Of a stretch of DNA of 64,000 bases, positions 52,114 through 62,445 are shown piece after piece. Position numbers and translations under genes: made by a program. Source of the stretch: Leptidea sinapis (Eukaryota; Arthropoda; Insecta; Lepidoptera; Pieridae); the NCBI RefSeq assembly GCF_905404315.1, contig NC_066311.1, forward strand, positions 6,076,001 to 6,140,000, given 5' to 3'. Each line of letters opens with the position of its first letter. The stretch's first letter is position 1. The notes under the pieces are model-generated. The model was not told the DNA's origin, ran no database searches, and worked only from the letters and a program-made list of their open reading frames with translations.

Positions 52114-52439
52114 GATAAAAAATACACGAATTAGCAGTTCGAGGCATGTTGTGTAATAATTTATATAAGAAAACTATACCTAAAATAATATAACTAAATA
52201 TTATTTGGATTTCAGTTTGCACGTAAGGTACCGATGAGGCTGGCAACGTTACCTCCCTGAATAAATCAGAACCAGATCTCAGTCCAGGTCACCAAGCAAA
52301 AGGGCGCCTGATTAACTCTTTGATGGGTTAACCAGGTGGCAATGAGTTTCTTGTCACTTTTATAATGAAAACAAAACTTTTCCGAAGTCCGTTCCGTTAA
52401 TTGTAAAATGTATTTTCTTTGTTTAATGCGAGTTTTAAA
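52114..52439. other. Unassigned stretch with LINE-tail-like motif
   Basis: GATGGGTTAACCAGGTGGCA followed by ATGAGTTTCTTGTCAC resembles LINE 3' UTR text; no family assigned. Confidence 0.35.
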
Positions 52440-52575
52440 TAAAACACTTTTAAAGGATTAAAACGCGTGTAATTGTAACGGTTTCACATTAGATGTTTGC
52501 ATAAAAGTTACATGTTTAATTTAGTTAACCCGACGTTTCAAGACCTTTCCAGATCCCCCTGAAAACGAGATAACG
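52440..52575 (-). repeat. Dispersed repeat, partner of 19440-19620
   Basis: Complementary to 19440-19620: AAAGGATTAAAACGCGTGTA, TTAGTTAACCCGACGTTTCA, AGACCTTTCC. Confidence 0.5.
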
Positions 52576-52831
52576 AGATACTGAAACTTGATATTAATAA
52601 GTTGAAATTAATGACCTACTTTTCATGAATAATTTTTGATTTTGATTTTAAATATTATAGTTTTCACTATAGTACCTATTGGTTATCATTTCGTACAATT
52701 AAAAAAACCATACCATACTAATTTAAACAGTAATAATTAAATTCGATGAAAAATTCGCACAGAAATCGAATAACCCAAGAAAAAACAAAACTCTTCCAAT
52801 TTTTATGAATTTGTTCCAAAATACAGCAGCT

Positions 52832-53152
52832 CACCAGTTGGAGGCTCCTTTGCACAGGATGCCGGCTAGATGGCTAGCTATGGGTACCACAACGGCACCT
52901 ATTTCTGCCGTGAAGCAGTAATGTGTAAACGTTACTGTGTTTCGGTCTGAAGGGCGCCGTAGCTAGTGAAATGACTGGGCAAATGAGACTTAACATCTTA
53001 TGTCTCAAGGTGACGAGCGCAGTTGTAGTGCCGCTCATAATTTCGGGTTTTTTCAAGTATCTTGAGCGGCACTGCATTGTAATGGGTAGGTCGTATCAAT
53101 TACCTTCAGCTGAACGACCAGCTCGATTCGTCCCGTACTTTCATAAAAAAAA
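52832..53152 (+). mobile_element. S1 retroposon, full length
   Basis: 5' end TCACCAGTTGGAGGCTCCTT, hairpin GTGCCGCTCATAATTTC ... TTGAGCGGCAC, tail TTCATAAAAAAAAC. It carries a 4-bp GCTA duplication near 52872 and is otherwise close to the consensus of the other copies. Confidence 0.85.
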
Positions 53153-53459
53153 CTTAACAACATAGACGCAGTCACGAGGCAAAATCTAGTAAATTCAAAA
53201 TTTATTTAACCGAAGGAAGAGCTGATATAATGACTGGAGTTATCTAGACGCGTAAACAACTTAGCCCAAAACTTTCAGACTCGCCGACAACTTGTGTCAT
53301 CGGCTGGTGTCGAGATAACAGCTATCGCTAGCAATTTCCGTTCCCTGACAGAGTCATTTGCAAACGCTTAAGGGTCGGTTCACATTGAGGATAATTTTTG
53401 AGTCAGACGAGCGTGTTAAGCATTAGACCATAAGCACCTGTAAAGGTCAGTATTTTTTT
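53153..53459. other. Unassigned stretch
   Basis: No recognised feature. Confidence 0.4.
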
Positions 53460-53860
53460 TAGAACAGGGGGTTCACGGGATGGGGAGAGGTGAGGCAACC
53501 ACCCATGCACATCCGCAACAACAGGTGTCAAGAAATGCGTTGCCGGCCTTTAAGTATGTATGTATAGGAGTATGCTTTTTTCTTGAAGGTCGCTAAGTCG
53601 TATCTGTTCGGCAAAACCGCAGCTGGTAATTGATTCCACAAAGTGGCTCTGCGAGGCAAGAAATTTTAACCAAAACGCGCTGTTGTGGAATGGCAAACGT
53701 CAACGTAATGCGGGTGGTACTTTGCACTTAAGGTCATGTGGTGGAAATCGGCCGCTGGAATCAACCCGAACAGCTACTCTGAGCACTTCCCGTGATAAAT
53801 GCGGTAAAAGATGCAGAGAGAACCCATATTTCTACGCAAACCGTATTGAAGGTCCGTATT
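53460..53860 (-). pseudogene. LINE family B, 3' fragment (minus strand)
   Basis: The complement of the LINE B C-terminal domain and tail: TGAGGCAACCACCCATGCAC, CGTTGCCGGCCTTTAAGTAT, GCGGTAAAAGATGCAGAGAG. A TATGTATG repeat lies in the region coding FKKKAYSHLKG. The minus frame is interrupted. Confidence 0.78.
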
Positions 53861-54144
53861 GTAGAGAATGTCTCCATACGTACTCAGCTGGAGAAGGGAG
53901 CTGTTCGTGCTATTTAAGACTTAGGTCCTACAGAAACATTAAGAGGAAAATTTAAAGAAATGAACATCTTAACTTTTGTCTCTCAGTATAATATTTTAAA
54001 ACACATCTTCTAAGATTAGGGATTGGTCTCCGCTGTGCTACAACTAGATACCGCACTACCTAAGAACAATAGCTTCTTGAATGCGGCAATTTTTATATTG
54101 TAGTGTGTTTTAGCTAGTGTGCATGGCATCTCGACACTCTATGG

Positions 54145-54587
54145 CAGGGGTGCTCAAGCTTGAACTGCTGGTGATCTACCTCAAAATTTGTAGGCTCTGA
54201 GAGGCTTCAAGTATGTGTGATGAAGGATTGTCGTCTAAGTAGAGTGTCACGATGACATAGATATTAGTTTTGCGCAAAATATACATTTCTTAAGCCAAGG
54301 TAAGTGTAGGTCTGCTCTTAAATGTCAATGAAAAAACTCATAATTATTATTCAAAATTGCGAGTTTATTGGTTGTTACAAAACAAACGCGTTCTAGAGTT
54401 CTAAGCTTAACTAAATAGTGACTTCAGATGTTGAAGCGTAACACTGCATGCCCTGAGCATACTTTTCATAAGATGGTACGTAATTACCGATTTTCGTTTA
54501 TTATACCGGTTTTTTTTTTCTCGATATCGACTCAAAAAGCACTCGCGATCGACCTGTCGATCCCGATCGACCGTTTGAGCACCCCTG
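54145..54587. mobile_element. Non-autonomous hAT element
   Basis: Terminal inverted repeats CAGGGGTGCTCAA / TTGAGCACCCCTG. An exact 8-bp target duplication CTCTATGG lies at 54137-54144 and 54588-54595. Length 443 bp, no transposase. Near the right end are several GATCGA hexamers. CAG...CTG ends with 8-bp duplication are the hAT signature. Confidence 0.9.
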
Positions 54588-54666
54588 CTCTATGGCATCT
54601 ATCAAACTTTGTAACATACGCTTCGTGTTATTTTACATTGAAATTAATAAAATACAAAATACTTAC

Positions 54667-54738
54667 AGATGATATCCCCGTGTCTGTCTTATATGTTTTA
54701 GTATTATTTTTACAATGTTTTACTACGCAACCCGGCAT
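54667..54738 (-). pseudogene. THAP-domain first exon inside M1 (fragment)
   Basis: The minus strand reads MPGCVVKHCKNNTKTYKTDT then GISS up to a GTAAGT donor, with no stop. The C-x4-C start and KNNT are as in the copy at 4521-4597. Confidence 0.65.
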
Positions 54739-55163
54739 TTTAGTTTCAATTAGCAAAGTTTGACAGAACATGACATTGTGACACGTTAATGTCACACATT
54801 TTTCGCCATGAGACCAAACGAGATCAGACGAGACTGGCTCGAGTACGCCTACGGGCGTAGTATTAGCTGCCGCACTTTACGACTATGCCTGCGCTATCGA
54901 GTTGGAGCGCAGCGGAGACCAATCATTAATCTAAGCACATCTTATTACTATATTTACAATACTATGATTACACTTAATTTAAACTATCATTACATTATAT
55001 TATTGATATTGTAGTGTAACATACATTGGGAAATTAGCCAATTTTCTATAAACTATAATAACGCCCACCAGGGAGAGGCAGGCATGCAGGGAGATCTGTT
55101 CACGACTTCGGCTTAGCATATGGTCTGACGCAACTGGTTATTGCGCCAACGCGAATCCCAGAT

Positions 55164-56987
55164 GTGCAAGATCATACACCTTCACTGTTGGACCTTCTGT
55201 TGACCTCACATCCGGACGGCTACCTAGTTTCCATTGACCCTCCTCTGGGATCGTCGGACCACTGCCTGATCCGGAGCACCGTGCCGATCACGCACTCAAC
55301 ACGGCCCCGCTTCTTAGGCTGTTGCCGCGTGTGGCACTATAGGTCAGCAGAGTGGGACGAGATGCGGTGCTTTTTTGCATCCTACCCGTGGAGGCAGATC
55401 TGTTTTTCGCTGGGAGATCCAGATGCCGCTGCTGACGCTGTTGCTGATGTGGTACTGCAAGGTATGGAACTCTTCATTCCATCCTCCTCTGTGCCTATCG
55501 GTGGCAGGTCCCAACCATGGTTTGACCGCTCCTGCAAAATGGCCTCTCGCCGAAAGCAGGAGTGCTATCAGGCTTGGGTCAATGCGGTGGTATCTAAGGA
55601 TGTGAATTCCAGCGAACTTAAAAAACACTTCAATCATGCCTCCAGGTCCTTCAAAAGAGTTATTGCTGACGCGAAGTCGATTGGCAGAATTGGCGAGAGA
55701 CTTGCACGCCTTCCCTCGGGAACTCGTGCGTTCTGGTCGCTCGCCAAGGCTGTCCAAGGAAACTTCTGCCAGCCAGACATTCCGCCACTGCACAGGGATG
55801 ATGACTCGCTGGCCCATGACGCGAAAGAGAAAGCTGATCTCCTGGGCTCCCTCTTCGCGCCCAACTCGACTCTGGATGACCAAGGTGCACCACCACCGCA
55901 TATTCCGCGGTGCGATTCATATATGTCGGAGGTAAAAATCCGCCATGGTGCCGTGCTTAAGGCGCTTCTCACCTTGGACATTAACAAATCGAGCGGGCCC
56001 GATGGCATTCCCCCGATAGTGCTGCGGACATGTGCTCCGGAACTGGCGCTGGTCCTTACCCGTCTTTTCCGGCTCTCCTACTCATCAGGCGTAGTCCCGA
56101 AATTATGGAAGGCGGCTTTAGTGCACCCGATCCCTAAGAAAGGTGTACGCTCAGATCCGTCCAACTACCGCCCCATTGCCATTACCTCCATTTTCTCCAA
56201 AGTAATGGAGTCGATCATCAATCGCCAGCTCTTGGGATACCAAGAGGGGCACCAGCTGATCAGCGACTGCCTGTACGGTTTCCGTCAGGGTCGCTCAGCT
56301 GGTGATCTTCTTGCGTACCTCACCCATAAATGGGCGCAAGCGGTTGAGTCGAAGGGAGAGGCGTTGGCGGTGAGTTTGAATATAGCGAAGGCCTTTGATC
56401 GGGTGTGGCATAAAGCGCTTATAGCGAAACTGCCATCCTATGGGCTTCCCGAGAAGTTGTGCAAATGGGTCACTAGCTTTTTGGCTGATCGGAGCATCAA
56501 GGTTGTTATCAACGGTGCATGCTCCGACAAACCCATAAACTCTGGTGTCCCGCAAGGCTGTGTGCTATCCCCTACGCTGTTTCTTCTGCATATCAATGAT
56601 ATGCTGCAAATCAGCAATATTCATTGCTATGCAGACGACAGCACGGGGTATGCTACCTACACCGGCCGTGCCAACATGTCCCGGGATAGCGTCGACGAGA
56701 ACCGGATCAAACTTGTGTCTGAAATCGAGACTATGCTTTGCAAAGTCTCGGAATGGGGCCGACAAAATTTAGTCCAATTCAACCCCAAGACGACAAAAGT
56801 TTGTGCGTTCACCACTAAAAAGTCTCCCTTTATCGTATCCCCTCGATTCGAGATCACTCCTCTAACTGCCACAGCCTGTATTGGCATACTTGGCGTCGAT
56901 ACATCGAGCGACGTTCAGTTCCATGGTCACTCGGAAGAGAAGGCCAAACTGGCCTCTAAAAAGAAGCCACCGCCTGCAACTTTATAA
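55164..56987 (+). pseudogene. LINE B endonuclease (C-terminal half) - reverse transcriptase
   Basis: 607 codons open; the frame is also open upstream to about 55084, so the ATG at 55164 is not a true start. Endonuclease end: PSLLDLLLTSHPDGYL, GSSDHCLI. RT: NYRPIAITSIFSKVMES, YGFRQGRSAGDLLAYL, motif A AVSLNIAKAFDRVWHK, motif B NSGVPQGCVLSPTLF, motif C HCYADDST, then NLVQFNPKTTKV. In motif A the catalytic Asp is replaced by Asn (codon AAT at 56379-56381; copy 1 and LINE A have Asp). A deletion after KLASKK shifts the frame and ends the ORF. Inactive. Confidence 0.82.
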
Positions 56988-57432
56988 GGCGCAAATTCGG
57001 CCTCACATGGAGAGCTAATCTCACCTCTGGGCGGGTGCTCCCCAGTACCAGCTTCTTCCATTTGACCGCATACAACGAAGAGCGGTTCGAATCATCGACG
57101 ATCAAGTCATCTCCGATCGGCTTGATTCTCTAGCATTGCGTAGAGATGTGGGTTCTCTCTGCATCTTCTACCACATTTATCACGGGGAGTGCTCAGAGGA
57201 GCTGTTCGGGTTGATTCCAGCGGCCGAATTCCACCATCGGACATTACGTGCAAAGTACCATCCGCATCACGTAGACGTCTGGCATTCCACAACCGCGCGT
57301 TTTCTTCGAAATTTCTTGCCTCGCACAGCCACTTTGTGGAATCAACTACCGGCAGTGGTCTTCCCGAACAGATACGACTTAGGGACCTTCAAGAAAAAAG
57401 CATACCTTAAAGGCCGGCAACGCATTTCTTGA
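56988..57432 (+). pseudogene. LINE B C-terminal domain, out of frame
   Basis: Continues in another frame with LYKAQIRPHMES, a stop, then AGAPQYQLLPFDRIQRRAVR, LRRDVGSLCIFYHIYHGECS, HPHHVDVWHSTTARFLRNFL and FKKKAYLKGRQRIS. Matches copy 1 except that the SHLK in copy 1 reads LK here. Confidence 0.8.
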
Positions 57433-57534
57433 CACACCTGTAGTTGCGGATGTCCATGGGCGGTTGCCTCACCTCTCCCCATCCCGTGAGCCTCTTGCCC
57501 GTTTGCCCCCTCTCATATATAAAAAAAAAAATAA

Positions 57535-57815
57535 TCATCACAACTATTTGGTTAAATCAAGTAAGTATTTTGTAATCGCAGAAAATGTACAAAAGTTATG
57601 TGTAATTAAATTTAAAATAATTGTTAAAAATATTTATGTGATAAAGGTTAGGTACTATAACATAAATTGTTTTATCAAAAATACCACAGATTGGGATCGG
57701 AGCGACGGCCCTCAGGCGATTAAATAAAAAAAAAATTAACAAAATTTTATTTAGAAAAAAGAAATTCGCTGAGTTTTTCCGGCCGTTCTACGCAGGTCTT
57801 TCGTATAACTACCCT
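57535..57815 (+). mobile_element. LINE family D, 3' fragment
   Basis: Degraded coding end (KIIVKNIYVIKVRYYNINCF, NTTDWDRSDGPQAIK) and 3' UTR with TTCGCTGAGTTTTTCCGGCC. Directly follows the tail of LINE B copy 2. Confidence 0.7.
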
Positions 57816-57824
57816 GTCTTCAAC

Positions 57825-57905
57825 TATACGAGTAGCTCTGCGTTGCACCCGGTCAAACTAATGTTGGGGTGCACCAGATCAGATATATGAATAATCCTCC
57901 ATCAT
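57825..57905 (-). pseudogene. LINE A/B C-terminal scrap (minus strand)
   Basis: GTAGCTCTGCGTTGCACCCG, GTCAAACTAATGTTGGGGTG and CACCAGATCAGAT are the complement of the region coding the WSGAPQ...FDRVQRRA block. Confidence 0.6.
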
Positions 57906-58580
57906 CTCATCAAATTCAATTTTTTATTCTCTATTGATTTATAGTTGTCTACGCCACATCGAATGGACGGAAATACGCACAAGATTCATGTAACAAGCCC
58001 CACTGTTGCTGACATCAGACACAGTTGCTGAGTGAAGATGTAATTAATTCCGCAAGGCCCACTGCAGACCTCGTAATGAAGTGTAAGCAATGCATTTTGA
58101 TACTTGATAATTTTAAATTTATAGAGTGTCAGTTATTGTATGCTTAGGAAAATAATATTTTTATAAGTAAGAAATTGTTTGTTATAACAACTTATAATAC
58201 GAGTGTCGTATTTCATATTTCTAAAAGTAATAGTAGTAAGTGAAAGAACGAGCAGCTTGTCCATCTGCATTTTTAACTACCATTAATTAATATAATATAG
58301 TAGGATATCGATTATTGGTTGTTGATGATTATAAATATAACTTATATATATATATATATATATATATCTTAGGATGTCACTAGTGAAGATAGCGATATCT
58401 GTTGTCAAACTGAAAAGACCGTCACGTCTTTGGTAGGATGGTAGTTTGCTACAGGTGTAGTCTGCTGCCGAGAGGCGTGCTGAGTTGAATTAAATCTAAA
58501 AGGCTGTTGGTGTTTGTGGAGTGTGCCGTTCTACATCTAACTAAGCGAAAGCTATGTGAGTATTACTTTGTATTTTCAAA
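57906..58580. other. Unassigned stretch with (TA)n
   Basis: A TA run at 58342-58368. No other feature. Confidence 0.4.
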
Positions 58581-59215
58581 TCAAATCAAATCAAAATCAG
58601 TTTATTCACGTAGGTCACGGAAATGACACTTAAGAATGTCAAAAAAAAAACACACAACACACTCTTTTATATCAAGATTTACATTTAAGTACATCGATTT
58701 ACAAATAATTTCAAATTACAATATAATATTTAAAATGATGCAACAGACACACTCAAACGTCAAATAGTCAATGTCTTACACGAGTAAATCAAAAAAGGTG
58801 TAAATTTATACAAAAGTTATTAGAGTACAGTAGCTGCATCATCCACATACACCATAAATAAATAAAGGTATTCTGTGAGCATTTTATAAGCGATTATAAA
58901 TAAATAGATATGTATATATCCATACATATATATACACACAATAACTTTTAAGAATCTGAAACCGAGTCTCCGGCAACAGGATCATCCTGCCACCATAAGC
59001 AGCGCCCGTTCACGAGCATGACGCATGAGCCAGCCATCACCTCCCTCAACCATATTTTAGGGAAGGGGACGACCCGTCCCATGTCGTCGCTATAATTTTG
59101 CATGTATCTCGAGAATGATCGTGTTCATGTGAGGGTAATGGAAGCTCTATATATCAGAGCTTGTGATCAACCGTGTGGTGTGCTTATTTATACCCCTGGG
59201 CCGGGCACTTCCACA
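58581..59215 (-). mobile_element. LINE family I, C-terminal and 3' UTR (minus strand)
   Basis: The tail at the left (AAATCAAATCAAAATCAGTT then TATTCACGTAGGTCACGG) matches 33405-33490. Upstream on the minus strand is an AT-rich UTR and then the GC-richer coding piece at 58948-59103. Confidence 0.5.
58948..59103 (-). CDS. Small open frame, probable LINE C-terminus
   Basis: 51 residues, MQNYSDDMGRVVPFPKIWLR, EVMAGSCVMLVNGRCLWWQD, DPVAGDSVSDS, stop. It is GC-richer than its surroundings, has an even codon feel, and sits just upstream of a LINE tail. I do not recognise a domain; it is read as the end of the ORF of LINE I rather than a host gene. Confidence 0.4.
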   Translation of the reverse strand: MQNYSDDMGRVVPFPKIWLREVMAGSCVMLVNGRCLWWQDDPVAGDSVSDS

Positions 59216-59434
59216 TTTTTTTCAAAACCATTTAAAAGTTGTGGAACAAGACGGAATATTGAGTTATAACGCAATGTTCTTTCAATTTATGTAATCATTT
59301 ACTGATTTGCATTATTTTATTTATCTCGGTCAGTATTTAATACCTATCCTGACAGATTTCCTAGAAAATATTCATAATTGATTTAATTACTCAAGACTTA
59401 GCAATTCCCTATGATACTAAATTTGATAAATATA

Positions 59435-59760
59435 AAAAAAAATATTGAAGTAGGCGTTACTTTGCGGAAATCCATAATTATACAATTGATTTGACTTTTT
59501 GAGGATGCCTCGTATAAAGGCGAAACACGTGTTGAATTGTTTAAAGGAAAATATTGGCGGAATTAACACTAAGGAAAATACAAATGTTTTGAGTCTCGTG
59601 CCAGATTTTGACGAGACAACACGTCCTGAGGATGCTTCGTGTAATGGCGCATTACGTGTCGAATTTTTAAAGACAAATATTGGCGGAATTAACACTAAAG
59701 AAAACTCAAATCATTTGTATATTGATAAATATAGCCAAAATTGTATTTTTTTCTTATTAT
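59435..59760 (+). repeat. Dispersed repeat with two ~127-bp tandem units
   Basis: GAGGATGCCTCGTATAAAGG (59501) and GAGGATGCTTCGTGTAATGG (59628) start two units. Both then have GCG.A..ACGTGT.GAAT and AATATTGGCGGAATTAACAC. The frame through both (87 codons) reads NIGGINTKEN twice, but this is probably repeat structure rather than a protein. Confidence 0.6.
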
Positions 59761-59959
59761 AAGTTCCAAAATCACTAATACCTAAATAACGTTTGAACTT
59801 TGGCGTTCATAAAGAACAACAAATAATCGAAGCAAAAGACAGCCACTTCGAAAAATTTAAAAAATATATTGTTATCAATATTCATCGCCAAAACTGTTCC
59901 TCAGGTCGTTAATGAATATGACTAGTATTATTAGTATGCAATGTCAATTCACAGTTATT

Positions 59960-60082
59960 TATGCAACTGTTGTGTAATAAGGGGCATTAAAACACGAATG
60001 TGGGTTTATCACACGAGGCGAAGCTGAGTGTGATAATAGCATCACATGAGTGTTTTAATACCTAATTATCAACAGTTGCATA
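59960..60082. repeat. Nested palindrome, 123 bp
   Basis: Outer arms TATGCAACTGTTG / CAACAGTTGCATA (13 bp, perfect). Middle arms ATTAAAACAC / GTGTTTTAAT. Inner arms TTATCACAC / GTGTGATAA around GAGGCGAAGCTGA. The three sets nest in order. Confidence 0.88.
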
Positions 60083-60088
60083 CAAGAC

Positions 60089-60690
60089 TTTATCTACACC
60101 CAGAATTTGAATCCTCTAAAAGATTCTGAAACAGCTTACTGCTAACATTAAAACAGCCAGGCCATCAGCCAGGTTACTAATAGTAACCTAATATCATCCG
60201 TTATTGATTATATACAAATTAACTAAGTAATAATGAAAGAATTATCTATTCTAGTACTAATTTACATTTTGTAAAGTGCAATTATTAACTTGAATATTAT
60301 GTTCTTTTGCAGCGTTTAAAATATCTGGCGGTGTGCTGTCAAAACTTGAATCGCTCGAAAGAAAAATGGCGGGGATCAAATAACCTACTTTTGTTTTACG
60401 GCGCGCCACGTTCTGGTAGTGTGGAACGCGCGTAAACGAAAATTTTCTTTTTTTGAAATTCATACAGATACCACGCATCGAGCAATAAGAATGTGGCAAT
60501 CTGTTGAAACTCTTGCGCATGAAGGGATCGAAAAAAAAACAAAGGAGTGTTGTTATGAAATTCAGTACAACATTACAACACTCGTTTGGATGATGTAATG
60601 GTTATTAGGACATTGGGTGTTTTAATGTTGGCAATAAGCTAACTGTTTCAGAATCTTTTTTAGAGGATTTAAAGCATCGGTGTAGATAAA
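60089..60690. mobile_element. TIR element of unknown superfamily
   Basis: The left arm 60089-60155 (TTTATCTACACC ... ATCCTCTAAA, GATTCTGAAACAG ... AACATTAAAACA) is matched in inverse by 60618-60690, with a few indels. No clear target duplication. The core holds an 87-codon minus frame. Confidence 0.7.
60257..60520 (-). CDS. Unrecognised small ORF within the TIR element
   Basis: 87 residues starting MRKSFNRLPHSYCSMRGICM, rich in Lys/Arg in the first half (FKKRKFSFTRVPHYQNVARR) and acidic/Ser/Asp after. No zinc finger, DDE or other motif is evident. It lies wholly between the inverted arms, so it may be a relic of the element's gene or chance. The CC.GAA and homopolymer A9 upstream on the minus strand may mark a frameshift. 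Confidence 0.3.
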   Translation of the reverse strand: MRKSFNRLPHSYCSMRGICMNFKKRKFSFTRVPHYQNVARRKTKVGYLIPAIFLSSDSSFDSTPPDILNAAKEHNIQVNNCTLQNVN

Positions 60691-60960
60691 AACATTAAGC
60701 CTATCTATACCTATAATATTATTATAGTATCAAAATTGTTTGCCTTGCTGCACTGCAGAAACGCAGCGTCCCATAAGCCTAATCGTTTCATTTGTTTGAC
60801 AACTCATAATTTACTCTGTTATGTATGTTGGCAGGGTATTTGTGTTTCCAAATGTTGAATTCATATTAATTAACAAGCCTCCGTACGCGACTGCGTCTTA
60901 GTGAGCGAGAGAAGGAAGGGAGTTAGAAAAAACCGACTTCAAAAACAGAAAACTATAAAT
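60691..60960. other. Unassigned stretch
   Basis: AAAACCGACTTCAAAAACAG at about 60935 is a common insect repeat motif next to LINE C. Confidence 0.35.
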
Positions 60961-60964
60961 TATA

Positions 60965-61606
60965 AAATAAAAGAAGTGAATGATTCAAAGTTCTTAGGGT
61001 TAGTACTTGATGAAAAATTATGTTGATTATGATATGCAACTAAATTAGGAAGTATGCAATAAGTCAACTTGCAAGAGTTACGAATTTTAAAATAGCCTTA
61101 TCGTAGATAGAGTTAATTTTATATATTAGTCAATAGGTAATATGGTAAAGGGTTATAATACCATTTTCAATACAGCCTCTTTTAATTCCCTCTCATCTGA
61201 CATAGCATGCAAACTTTATAAGAAGGGTAAAAGTATACACCTTTATAATAAAGTCCCAGCCACTGTTCAGGCGTTATCTATAAATAAATTTAAATGTTTT
61301 TTAAAAAATGGCCCTGTCTTTCTGTCTGTCAGTAGGATTTACATCCTACTACTCCACAGCTAAATATATAAGTGACAGCTTGGGACTAGATTATGATTAT
61401 TTTATAGCAATAATAATGACAGTATAATATAGTATATTTTATGAATAAAAGAGAATGCTGGTATAGTTTCATGCACCGCTTATTCTCTCTCAGAGCACCA
61501 ATTGTTTCCGAAGCGGTGATAGTGATAGAAATGACATCATAAAGAATTTTAAAGTAATCAATTTTGAGAAAATAAATGCCTTTTATGTCTTTTAAACCTT
61601 TATTTA
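60965..61606 (+). pseudogene. LINE family C, C-terminal and 3' UTR
   Basis: Starts with a thumb-like piece, VNDSKFLGLVLDEKLC, then frame breaks. The GGTAAAAGTATACACCTTTA block (FYNKVPATV of family C) and the 3' UTR follow: CAGCTTGGGACTAGATTATG, GAATGCTGGTATAG, TTTGAGAAAATAAATGCCTT then TTATG. The longest family C copy in the window. Confidence 0.7.
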
Positions 61607-61657
61607 AATGTCTGGGGTTATGTTATACTGCTATCATCTTCATATATATATGAAATA

Positions 61658-61902
61658 CTAGCTGACCCGGCAAACGTTGCTTTGCCACATAAATTGTATT
61701 GATCTTGTGCTTGCTAGTTGATAAGAGATGGCACTAGTTGTATTCATTGGTAACAGTCACTCTTATTTTATATTTTGTATAATTCACACTATAGTTTTAT
61801 AAATTATAGCCTAATTGTTAATTTATTCAGTAGATTTTGCGTTAAAGACGTTCAAACATACATCCAGACATTCAAACTTTCACATTTATAATATTAGTAG
61901 GA
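61658..61902 (-). mobile_element. Non-autonomous Helitron
   Basis: Minus strand 5' TCCTACTAATATTATAAATG; 3' AACGTTTGCCGGGTCAGCTAG (flank T). Both ends and target A/T present. Confidence 0.85.
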
Positions 61903-62312
61903 TGCATGTTTGTATATACTAACAAAATACAGCGGAAGCCATCAAGACTCGTTTTTGAGGTAAAAAATTACTTACAAAATATATTACAAGCTGTTAAGTT
62001 GATTGTCAATTATTTCAATATTTTGGAAGACTGGAAATTACATAAAGACACACAGAAATCCAACTGTAAATGTTGGCATCGTACAGTTCAAATCAACCAA
62101 AGAACTCAATATTCAAAACGTATCCCATTCCGTTGAATGCAAACGAAAATATTTACTTTAAAAGGAAATCATATTTTTGTCAACGTCTCGTTGCAACTTG
62201 GATTTCAATATCTCTCACTCACTCGCTTTTCCGTTTATATACACATAAATCTAGGACAGAGCTTCAAATTTATTTGTCTAAAATTATTTTATTACAAGAA
62301 TAATGTACCTCC
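61903..62312. other. Unassigned stretch
   Basis: Overlapping small plus frames, no motif. Confidence 0.4.
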
Positions 62313-62442
62313 AATGTCTCAAGGTGACGAGCGCAATTGTAGTACCGTTTAAAATTATTGGGTTTTTCAAAAATCGTGAATGGTACTGCACCGTAATGGG
62401 CGTATCAATTACCATCAGCTGAATGGCCTGCTGGTCTCGTCG
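62313..62442 (+). mobile_element. S1 retroposon, 3' half without poly-A
   Basis: AATGTCTCAAGGTGACGAGC through CATCAGCTGAATGGCCTGCT to GGTCTCGTCG, then sequence switches to LINE A in the opposite orientation. Confidence 0.75.
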
Positions 62443-62445
62443 TGA

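Larger units (their letters stand above)
54010..54935 (-). mobile_element. M1 MITE carrying a nested hAT element
   Basis: Ends CTAAGATTAGGGATTGGTCT and AGACCAATCATTAATCTAAG. The exact 8-bp duplication CACATCTT lies at 54002-54009 and 54936-54943. Removing the nested hAT (54145-54595) leaves about 475 bp of M1. A small tandem-like CGAGATCAGACGAGACTGG insertion is near 54820. Confidence 0.87.
55083..57530 (+). mobile_element. LINE family B, copy 2 (5'-truncated)
   Basis: Begins inside the endonuclease at HAGRSVHDFGLAYG and runs through RT and C-terminal domain to the tail TGCCCGTTTGCCCCCTCTCA then TATATAAAAAAAAAA. Near identical to copy 1 where both exist, and without its two large deletions. 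Confidence 0.85.
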
